Shown in pieces: positions 54,869-64,000 of a stretch of 64,000 nt of DNA. The notes beneath the pieces are model-generated. The model did no database searches, was not told where the DNA came from, and worked only from the letters and a program-made list of their open reading frames with translations. Every line of letters begins with the position of its first letter. The first letter of the stretch is position 1. The DNA is from Mixophyes australis (lineage: Eukaryota > Chordata > Amphibia > Anura > Limnodynastidae). A program made the position numbers and the translations under genes. The stretch covers positions 11,379,434-11,443,433 of the forward strand of contig JAVHZZ010000008.1 of assembly GCA_036250195.1 (NCBI GenBank). The letters run 5' to 3'.

Positions 54869-57599
54869 AGGATCTCATAAATTTGTGGATCTGGGAAGCA
54901 CAGGATTTTTTTTATTTAACTTGCTACATTTTACCTAATTCCACCCAAAACATCATTTTTCATTTTGACTTGAATTATCCGTTCAGTGTTTATATAAGAC
55001 TTTTATATAGAACCTTTTTGTAGGACTTTTATGTAGGACTTAGGCTTAATGAGTAGAGACGGTGGTAGTTTTTGCTCCTCCATGAGACATTCCACCTTTG
55101 TTAATTAACATTAATATGAAGATATTGAGGTGTTTGAACAATTTCTTTCACTTTAACCAATCCTTTCCTTTTAAAACTTTATATTATATTTAAATATAAT
55201 GATGGCAATTGTTCACTTGTATCATTATTTCTAGAAAGATACATCTCAAATTGTACAATAATAACAAAATAATAAATATATTAATAAATACATAGTTGGC
55301 AACATTTTAAAGATATTTTCCGGGGAAAGTGTTGCAAATTTCAGATATTCCCCAGCAAATTAATTTGATCCCAATTTGCCTAAATTTGGTGAATTAATAT
55401 TGACCACTGATGAATCAAGCCAATCCCAGTGCATGGAATGTAAACTGTCCAATCAGAAAGCAGATCCCGCATGTCTATAGCCTTATAAAAGATGCCTACA
55501 GTCCAATGGACTCATCTTTCCTGTATTGTTCTGGGATAAATGTCTGTGGGTGCTCTCAGTGATGGTTAATATCCCAGATTACTGCACACAGCTGTACATT
55601 GTCTATCCAGGTGTGGAAATACCCAAACATTTCATTGTGATATATTATGTCATTCAAGACATACAAACTACCCAAGTGACCTCTGGTTCTCACCCTTTGG
55701 ATCAGCGCCACCTCTTCTATGTCCCATGATGTCTGCAAGGCTGCACGAGCCAGTGTGGCCCCACCCCTCTGCTCAGGCTCCACCCCCCTATTAGCTGGTC
55801 TGGTCCTAATGTTCTAATGGAATAATTGATCAGGCATTTGCACCCCCTAGCAGCACAGTTGCAAATTGCACCTCTTTCATACACTCTCTCAATAGGCACA
55901 CACTGGGAAGTACTTTGTGGAATAATAACTTTATATTAAACTGTGCAGTTATATCGGCATACAGAGAGAACACATCTTGCATGTAACACAAACATGAGAA
56001 GAAACTATAATATCCCATGTACAACAGAGTACACTATTATAATACACAGTGACAAGACAATAACACATTTAGGAGCAGCGCCACCTGCTGACCCTCCAGT
56101 GTAATCACTCTAGCAACAGTAAGTCTGAATCTGTTGTAATATCTCAACAAATTGCCCCCTCCCCCCACCCTAGCAGCATACTACCCATGACTGCCTGGCA
56201 GCAAAGAGGCAGGCAGAGGTTCCTGTCCGGCCAATCCGATAATGCTTTAAACACCAAGGAGTGGGCGGTTAGCATCCTCTGCCTGTTTCATAGGCTCAAA
56301 GTGAGTAGGGGGCGGGGCTATGCTAAGCCAACACCTTTAAAAAAAAAGTCTAGGCCAGACACAATTGCCCTCCTGCCCCCTGGGCCATCCCAGCTCTGCT
56401 CAAGGCCAATAAAACAATTTGGTTCCCAAAACAACTGCATGCGGCCGTCTGTTCTGCATTCCAGTCTCAGTTTAAAGGGTAATATAAAATAATTAGAAGA
56501 TGCCGCACACAGGACACCAAGGTGACTTCACCTCATCTTAATAGAATGCATCTAACATAGCGCAGTCATTACCCGATGTAGGAAGGAAACTATCACCAAT
56601 CCAAATTACCGGGGCACAAAGAGGTCATCAATGTACCAGTGTGCAGACGGTGCTTAGATCTCCTTGTGAGTTCAAAAAGAGCTTTCCAAGTTTTAAAATA
56701 AATCTGCGCAGTGACTGCCGTGGTTATTTTTTTCCAGCCCCGATATAAACATTACATGACAATGCATACAAATTGCTGCTTCCCACTATTTATATTTCTC
56801 GCAGTATTCCTTGTACGCTTATCTTCTGTCCTGATTGTTTAGCTTCCCGATGCTTAATGCATTTTTATTAGAAATTGTATTCTCCAGAGTTGATTTTTTT
56901 GTGCTTTGAAGTTGGCTCTTTTGGTCTGTTGTCTGGTCATGAAATATAATCGAAATGATGGATGTTGGGTTCAAACAAACGGTGACGTGCTGGAATTTTT
57001 ACTTTCTTTCGCCAACTTGAGCGTCTCGGCTCAGACTGCATCGTTTTGGGTAAAAATCTTAAATTAATTGTTCTCTCCTTCATCATGCATCACCCTGCAG
57101 GGAAATAAATCAAGGTTGTATAGTAATATATTCACCCGTTTTCTGACCTGCAGATATTGTGATCCAATGGAAGGTTCAAGAATATTCCAATTAGCAGAAT
57201 TTTAACTTACGATAAGAATTTGTTGATGAAATGTAAGGAAGCGGCAGACAGTGGCCTCTTTATTCTATAGAAATAAGCTTAGACAGTGCGGTTATCCTCA
57301 CCTCCCAACTGTTCCGACTTAGGCGGCACAGTCCGGTCCTAGGTGCTCAGCAGGTACAAGTCATTGCCAGAAAGTTGGGAGTTATGTAATGGTCACTACT
57401 GTCTGCGTAGGTAAGATTTGCCGGCTGTCACTAGCGATGGCTGCGGCAGGCCGGGGAAGCCTATTTAATAAGGAATCGCGGAGGAACATGTACCGCCAGA
57501 ATGCTTGTTCTATTACCGCTATCTCAGGGTGGTAACAGAAGAAAAAGAATAAAAAAAATACCTTAGTATTTAAAAGTAAAAAATAATTTTTTTCAATGT
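54869..57599. other. LRRC7 intron sequence, no exon seen
   Basis: About 55430-56500 is less AT-rich, with a TATAAAAG at 55485 and an AATAAAA at about 56408. It might be an old LTR-like unit but no pair was found. About 56640-57130 carries no repeat signature and is a candidate for conserved non-coding DNA. A short inverted pair CCTCCCAACTGT / AAGTTGGGAGT at about 57302-57381 suggests a small MITE. Confidence 0.4.
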
Positions 57600-57703
57600 T
57601 TGAAGAATACACACACATACATATATATACATAAACATATATACATACACATACATAAATACACATATACATATATACACATATATACACACACACACAC
57701 ATA
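57600..57703. repeat. (CA/TA)n microsatellite
   Basis: It is a mixed ACACAT/ATATAC run that abuts a hAT-type MITE. Confidence 0.9.
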
Positions 57704-58078
57704 CAGTGCTTTTTTTGTAAGAAAAAAGGTGTCACCACTAACATCACATAGTCAATCACTGTACACACACCCACACACGTCAGTTGTGTTACGAAACAGA
57801 ATGGTCACCGCCCGCAGTAAGCACAACAACATGACCAATCACAAGCCGAGCAGCGCCATCACAACCAGCGCGGACGAAGCACGCATGCATCAGACTCGAC
57901 ACACAAGCAGCCCGCATGCACCGTTTTAATTATATTGCCGCCGACCTGCTACGCTCAATAGGGCGATTCAAGTCCACGTGGACCAAACATCGAATGTTCA
58001 AAAGTTACTTTTAAAACTTGGCAAATCCATCAAAAAAAGGTGCTAGAACTCAGTTCTGGTGAGTTCTATGACAAAAAG

Positions 58079-58080
<2 letters not shown>
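57704..58080. mobile_element. hAT-type MITE, family F
   Basis: The left terminus is CAGTGCTTTTTTTGTAAG and the body is shared with 31680-32074 (CAATCACAAGCCGAGCAGCG, CATCACAACCAGCGCGGACG, GATTCAAGTCCACGTGGACC). It lacks the internal direct duplication of the other copy. The right terminus is eroded (ACAAAAAGAG). Confidence 0.88.

Positions 58081-58087
<7 letters not shown>

Positions 58088-58120
<33 letters not shown>
58088..58120. repeat. (TA)n microsatellite
   Basis: This is a TA run of about 30 bp directly after the MITE. Confidence 0.9.
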
Positions 58121-58757
58121 GTTAACCCTTACCGCTGTCCCAGTTGAACTTCGCTCAACTCTGTCCGCAAGATTTTATCGATAAATTGGCACGATAACAA
58201 GCCCAATTTTCATATCTCCTGACTTTCAGTACTAAGAACTTTTGTTCCAAATAGTTTTCAGGTTTATTGTATCTTAACTAATTGTAGAATTAGAGGCACA
58301 TCACAGCTGCTTGACAGTAACTGTTGGGAGATCTCTGTGTGCCGTAGCGCAGCGCTGTGTTCCATTAGAAGCGACCCAGACATTGTATCAGTGGATAAGA
58401 ATTGCAGCTGGGACAATGAAACTGGCAGAACTTTGGAATATCGGTTCTGTTATGACAGCGAGGATAATTTAATGTTTATTAAATGAGAGTACAGCGCTCT
58501 CTCTGTATACTGGCAGACTTATGGACAGCTTATGGACAGGTATACCCTTAGCCAAATGCATCAAATGTATTAACGCTGTTATATATCGCTCTATGTATGT
58601 TGTCCCCCTCCTATAATGCCCTTTGTTGGCTGTGATCTAAACTGTCGGTATAAAGGGGGAGGGGTTATTGTATTTTCAAATTACTGGATTGTATTTCCCA
58701 AGATAGTCCTATTTTTTGCCACTGGAAAGAATTAAAATGGAATGTTTATTTCACTTA

Positions 58758-59222
58758 GGGATGTGCACCGGCCACTTTTGGTGTCTCGTGTTTTGTGTTT
58801 TGGATTCGGATTTGCTTGAGGTTTTGGGTTTGGATTTGTTTCGCAAAACACCTGACGAAAGGTTTTGGTTCGGATTTAAGGTTTTGGATTTGGATTTATT
58901 TTGAAAAAAACATAAAAAGTGCTAAAAACCAGTTTTGTGGGGTTTTTTTTTCACTCCTACGCTATTATTAACCTCAATAACATTCAATAACAATCATTTC
59001 CACTAATTTCCAGTCTATTCTGAACACCTCACAATATTGTTTTTAGGCTAAAAGGTTGCACCGAGGTAGCTTGAGCACATAATGCCAAAAAAAGAGGTAC
59101 AAGATGGAATTGTTCTGGGCCCTCCCTCCCACCCCTCGCGAGATTCGACGCGGGACTTGGACGACAGAGCCTCGTTTTCATTTTCATTTCACAGCAGTGC
59201 ACAATTCATTTCAGTGCAGAAG
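58758..59222 (+). repeat. Dispersed repeat with degenerate GGTTTTGGATT phrases
   Basis: The sequence starts GGGATGTGCACCGGCCAC. It then carries repeated TTTTGGATT(C/T)GGATTT-type phrases (58795-58895) and ends in a GC-richer part (GAGATTCGACGCGGGACTTG). Its phrasing is that of an interspersed repeat I associate with frog genomes, but this is the only copy in the window. Confidence 0.5.
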
Positions 59223-59238
59223 GTTTAGTAAAGACCTT

Positions 59239-59558
59239 GGGTCTGAGTCATTAAGGAGATCAGAGCATAAAAAGGAGTAACTTTGCATCTGGGCAAAACC
59301 ATGCTGCATTGGAGGGGGTGGTAAATTTAAAATGTGGGGACAGATTTATAGTTTGGATAGGGCATGTCCTAGATCAACTTTAGATTTCAGTGTAAAAATA
59401 AAGTTATCAAGTATTTGTGTGCTAGATGAAAAAACAGGCAGTATTTGACTCATGTGCAAAATAATAAACTAATTTACCCCCCTTGCATTGTAACATGGTT
59501 TGTCCCAGAGTACATTTACTTCCTCTTTGTGCCTTACTTTCTTTACTGACTCGGGCCC
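59239..59558 (-). mobile_element. MITE, family C2, full length
   Basis: The ends are GGGTCTGAGTCATTAAGG and TTTACTGACTCGGGCCC. The interior is the reverse complement of 13854-14160 (for example ACATGGTTTGTCCCAGAGTA and GTGTAAAAATAAAGTTATCA). Confidence 0.85.
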
Positions 59559-60004
59559 TTTGTCATTGCACAATGGAAAGTCACGTATGCAAAATTCTGC
59601 AATAAATCTGTATTTGTCCATATATCACCCAAAGAGATCAAATATTTAATGTGCATAATATTCCAGCCCAGACAGGTCTCTGGAAATTGTATATAAATAT
59701 TTTAAATATATTTTATATAAATATTATAAATATATAACTATTATATAACGCTAAAATTAAACAAACTGCTTTGCCATGAGAAGATTAAAGCCAAGGTTTT
59801 AATCTTTACTAAAATGCCTGGCTGTGCTTAGAAATGTAAACCAAGATGTCACAATGGTTCCAAACACAATGTAAAACTTTTGAAAACAGTTATTTGTTTC
59901 ATCGAATGTAAGGTTATTGCAGCGATCCCACTACAAAATAAATAAATCAGGTGTTTTAAATCACTGTGGGAATCTGTAAGAACAACGTTGGTATTTGCCA
60001 TTTT

Positions 60005-60245
60005 CCTTGATTTTTTTTTCTTTAGACTGCTTTTAATGGTTTGTGATTTTGGACTACCATGGCAACCACAGTCACATAGCACATGATGTAGTGAGCAGAG
60101 AGGCTTTTGAATGCCCATCTGACCTCTGTTTGCACTGTGACATCCTCCTTCTCCCCCCTCTGCCATCACATGACATGTTGAGAGCTGTGAGCCTGTGTCT
60201 GGGTAGCAGACAGACTGTGTCTGTGTCTGGCAGCCATATAACAAT
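60005..60245 (-). repeat. Dispersed repeat family A
   Basis: This is the reverse complement copy of 28670-28895 (TGGACTACCATGGCAACCAC, GTAGTGAGCAGAGAGGCTTT, TGTGACATCCTCCTTCTCCC, TGAGAGCTGTGAGCCTGTGT). Confidence 0.72.
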
Positions 60246-60694
60246 TTCTGTTTGCCAAACAGAAAACTTTTGAAGGCAAGATAATAATTTCTAGGAGAAT
60301 AGCTAAGAAAAATGTATGCTTCAAAAGGTGCTTAACTAACTATTTAAAAAACAAAAAAAAGTGCATCTCTTATGTGGAATTGCTGCATTAATTCTACCCT
60401 GAAACATCATGCCAGCTTCCTATGTGTACTGCATTTTGTGGGCATATATCTTCTGCCATTTGTACCTTTAAATCCTTTCGTTATAGGGATGGCATACTCA
60501 ATAGGGGCATAGAGTTAGTATAGTGAAGGAGGACAGAGAACTGGTACAATGACTAGAGCTTATATAAACATTAGAGGCTAGGGCTTGTACTATCAGTGGT
60601 AGCAAAATACTGGTATAATGTTTAGCGTCACTGTTGAGTAAAATGTGCCAGGGCACTGTGAAACAATGTGTGGGGGCACCAATCAGTTATAATG
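60246..60694. other. LRRC7 intron sequence
   Basis: No exon or recognised element is present. Confidence 0.4.
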
Positions 60695-60935
60695 CATAGT
60701 TGCCTACTCACTAGGAATGTCCGGAAGACTCACGAATTTCTGGAATCTCCCGGGAGAGCAGGGCAAACTCCCGGATTCAAGCATCATCGGGGCCCGCCCC
60801 CTACTGTGATAGGCTAAACGGGTTGTGTCGGTTTAGGGACAGGGCCAAATGATGTGTCCTGTTTGACCACGCCCCCAGAAATCGCCAGAGAGATCTCCCC
60901 TGCCGGAAAGGAGATCTCACAAGTTGGCAAGTATG
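60695..60935. mobile_element. hAT-type MITE, family E
   Basis: The termini are CATAGTTGCCTAC and GTTGGCAAGTATG. The flanks TTATAATG (60687-60694) and GTATAATG (60936-60943) give a 7-of-8 target duplication. The interior is GC-rich, with GACTCACGAATTTCTGGAAT and TCTCCCGGGAGAGCAGGGCA, corresponding to the arm of 12663-12952. Confidence 0.87.
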
Positions 60936-60943
60936 GTATAATG

Positions 60944-63593
60944 TGTAAATGATATTTGCATTTTGTCAACTTTGTCTTTTATACCTAAACAGTTTGTCCT
61001 GTCAGTGTCTGCCCATGAAGTATTCCCAAATGTCAAATATCATCCACTTTTTTGACTTTTTGAGTGCACTTTCTGCATGTGCGAGGAAACATCACCGGCA
61101 GCATAAGATCAGCTGAAAAAAATAGGATATATTTATTATTTTTTTTAATAGCAGAGGTATTAGAGTATATCACTGAGAGTCTGCTGTATTAATGGCAACT
61201 GAAGTTAAATACAGTGACAGCTGCTGTATAAGTATAGACATAGTTCTGGGAGTGTCACAGAAGTTTGGTGAAGATTTTGTAAAATAAGCTATTTTTTGCA
61301 GGATGTCAAAGTAATTACAGTTTCAACCCGCTGCTGGTAAAAGATGAGCTCTCAATAACATTGGCTCCAACTTGGCAGCGTCCAACTCCAAATTCTTAAT
61401 CCTATGATCCTCTGTCAGCTTTTCTCTGGGGTTTCCCTTGCAGCCCTGATCAATTAAAATTGAAGATTATTTTTGTTATCAATGACAGTGATAGCAACCT
61501 TTATTATCAGTATATTGCTTCTTCGGAAGTCTTACTGTGCACTGGAACAGCAGAGAGTGCCGGCTGAAACTCAGTTCTTGGTACCTGTCGCTGTGATCAT
61601 GTGACTTTCATCGCCAGTAACATTCACCGTTGGGCAGTCGATGAAATGAAAACGGAGTCCTAGGTGCTCAGCAGGAATGAGCCATTGACAAGCACAATGT
61701 ATCTATTATCTGTATAGAAGACTAGAAGATACATTTATTGTACTTTGTATCCACCATCTGTGCTACTTCTAATAATATGTTATTCCTTTTTATTTAGCTT
61801 CACCGTAACTTAGTTTTGAGCCATCTGGAAATTTACTGACAGTCAGTAAAATTGTAGAGAAATTTTCATCTCTCATCTTATATATATTACTTTTCTGCAA
61901 ACAGAAGTTCTAAAGGAATGATATTGAGAAACTATAAGCCTGTAGCACCTTTCTAACCTTCCCTAATCATCCTTCTTCTGTAGATGTAATTACTAATTCC
62001 AGTGTTGGAGGAATCTGTAGTTAATTCAGTAACAAATATTTGCAAAGTCTGGCGACCGCTAATGCAACTTCAAACAGGGCTGAATATAACGTCTCACAAT
62101 ACAATTACAATCTGTATTTATTAAGATATCTGTGGATAATACCTAGTAATTACCTGGCTGCTGCCAAGACTGTTTGAAGATTTTTCTATGCACTAGTAAA
62201 CAGTCGTTTCAATCTGTCCCGTAAATCCACCTAGTTCTTCACTGACGTCTGTCATTCACGTGTGATATCCTCACAATGCAGAAGCTTGATGGCTTTGCCT
62301 GGGTCTAACATTATTGTGGATACATAATGATGTCACTGGTGCATGACCAGGTACAGATAACACTAAAATAACCGTAAGAACGTAAGTATACGGCTCCTGA
62401 AGTTTGAGGATAGCCTGTGCAGAGAGATAACTTAAAGCCATCACCGGCATATGTGTGCTCTTCTGATCATGTCACAGATTGGGGAAAGAGGTTTTTTCGA
62501 TTCTTAGTGTAGGACTGAATGACGGCTGCTCAGTGCATAAGAAGACCTAGGATCACAACATGCCTTAAAATGACAATTTTCATTGAACAGTCCTGATTTT
62601 TTGCCAACTACAGGGATATGCCATGTCAGAGAAGAAGAGGAGTCTTGATGGAAACGGGCAAGACATGGGCAGATCAGGGGCCTGATTCATTAAGGATCTT
62701 TATACCACTTTCATACTGCCGCCCCGGCAATATCCCGGGTTTTTCAAGGCGGGTTTTTGCAGGGGCTCGGAGTGTCCCAGCTCAGAAACACCATTCATAC
62801 TGCACCTCGGACCCGGGAATTTCCCGGGTTGACCCCATACATACTGCACAAGTCTGTGCCCTGGCAATTTGTGGGAGTCACCAGAGCAGTTTTCATTGGC
62901 TGAAAGCTGGAATATGAAAAAAAACTCTCTCTCTCTCTCTATCTCTCTCTCATCTACAAGAGGAGCAGGATTTCAAACAGGGCTTCACTGTCATCTGCAG
63001 CTAGACTAAAACTTAAAACAATTATACACCAATTGTGACCAAAAATGTGCATCAAACAAACAAAGTGAAATCAAGCGCTGTCTGTCCCCCATACAGACAA
63101 TAGTGAACTGTGAATACAAAAAAAATATTTGATACTTAATTTAGTTGATGTGTGAGATTCTTCAAATGACCTCCACAATGAGTATATCAACAATACATAA
63201 TAAACACAAAAAAAATAATAGTGGGATATTGTTTAACACTGCAATGTTGTAAAACAATATACATTTCTTCCAAAATCAGTAGATGTAGATGTTCTTCTTC
63301 CTTGAGAGTGTTTTGCAAATATGAAAATTCTCCAGAGGTTCCACCCCCCCCCCCACCTCCCAGTGCAAGTGAACTTACAATATAGCTTCTTGTATTCTAC
63401 CATAACATCAAATTTTCCAAATGGTCTCACACCCTTTTGTCTTCCACTTACACGATAAATTCTTTGTGATGAGCTTTTACTATGGTATCTTTTATATCTG
63501 CCAGAGAAATTTGGTTCTTTCATTCTTCAAAGATAACTTCAGAAAAAAAATGGTAATTCCTCATATCATGTAAGTGGATTACAAAAGGGGTGC
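60944..63593. other. LRRC7 intron sequence, no exon seen
   Basis: A GGGCCTGATTCATTAAGGAT MITE terminus lies at about 62680. It is followed by a GC-rich stretch with duplicated CCCGGG motifs (62710-62850), a (CT)n run at about 62926-62950 and an 11-C run at about 63344. I looked for the family's next exon (QLFNCQ...) and did not find it. Confidence 0.4.
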
Positions 63594-64000
63594 TGTAACG
63601 ACCTGCCTACAAGCTTGCTGCTTTGTATTGACAGTCCCTGCCTCCTGGACTTTTGGACTTTTTCTGTGTTTCATTTTATGTGTCAGCAGCAGTACCTCTG
63701 ATCACCAGAGGTGCTGCTATTGTGCCTGTTTCTTGTGCTTTAAGAGTTAACCTTGTTGAACTAATTATTCCTTAAACCTGGGTTTTCCCCTATGCATACT
63801 TGTTACTCCCAGCATACATTGCTGGTTATTGTTGTCACATCCTGTTGTTCATTGTTGTTACTTCCTTCTGCTGTGATCCTGGGTTTATGCTGCTTGGGAT
63901 CTCTCCTTACATTCTGCTTACCTGCATCATCTTTGAACCTGGTATTTACCTCTGCATTTCCCTGCACTTGCTGTTTGGGATCTCTCCATACCTCTTGTTT
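63594..64000 (+). mobile_element. Possible start of an LTR-type element, cut by window end
   Basis: A TGTAACGACCTGCC start, a strong hairpin at 63685-63718 (AGCAGCAGTACCTCTG / CAGAGGTGCTGCT) and a repeated phrase TGGGATCTCTCC(T/A)TAC at about 63896 and 63976 are typical of some retrotransposon LTRs. No coding part is reached and the second LTR is not in the window. Confidence 0.3.

Noticed and set aside
57382..57929. ORFs of 109-130 codons on both strands.
   Set aside because: They translate the CA/TA microsatellite and the adjacent hAT MITE.

Overview
This is a window of animal nuclear DNA, almost certainly from a vertebrate and most likely an anuran amphibian. The signs are AT-rich non-coding sequence, split exons with GT/AG borders, tRNA-derived SINEs, L2- and CR1-like LINE fragments, many foldback MITEs and hAT-type elements with 8-bp target duplications. 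The repeat style (SINE and L2 tails ending in a TATAAATAAATGATGATG-type run, and a LINE tail ending in an octamer array) is what I associate with frogs. I cannot name the species. There are no prokaryotic features and no intact tRNA, rRNA or other RNA genes.

I identify one protein-coding gene with confidence: the first coding exon of LRRC7 (densin-180, a postsynaptic leucine-rich-repeat/PDZ scaffold) at 52828-53030 on the + strand, with a splice acceptor in front and a GTAACA donor behind. No second LRRC7 exon was seen, so 53031-64000 reads as the start of a long intron. Sequence before 52828 is upstream 5'UTR-intron or intergenic DNA. Three weaker coding-like signals are listed with low confidence: a protein-like open stretch at 21130-21443 (-), a GPCR TM7-like terminal exon at 43290-43398 (-), and a repeat-bearing exon-like ORF at 44829-45150 (+).

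Layout. 0-12 kb: small inverted-repeat elements, a decayed CR1-like LINE (4385-6685) whose octamer tail has expanded into a 600-bp satellite, and an L2-like LINE 3' end (10540-11312). 12-35 kb: a dense field of SINEs, palindromic MITEs, hAT-type elements and a repeat carrying a U2-snRNA-like 5' segment. 35.7-36.4 kb: another CR1-like LINE relic. 36616-39767: the most striking structure, an 81-bp tandem repeat of about 39 copies with no indel, containing a long duplicated block displaced by exactly 14 units. 42-45 kb: two related LTR-like units of about 800 bp on the - strand. 47-52.8 kb: SINE-into-L2 nesting, a 457-bp hAT palindrome with an exact target duplication, and a 440-bp palindrome. 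53-64 kb: LRRC7 intron with a few MITEs and the start of a possible LTR element at the window end.

The elements form an ecology. The SINEs carry a tRNA-like head with Pol III A and B boxes and a 3' tail like that of the L2 LINEs, which suggests L2-dependent mobilisation. SINEs have inserted into MITEs and into L2 tails, giving a relative age order. I found no convincing new enzymatic or defence system. The unusual content is structural: the tandem array, large palindromes, an inverted SINE dimer and a MITE with a telomere-like core.
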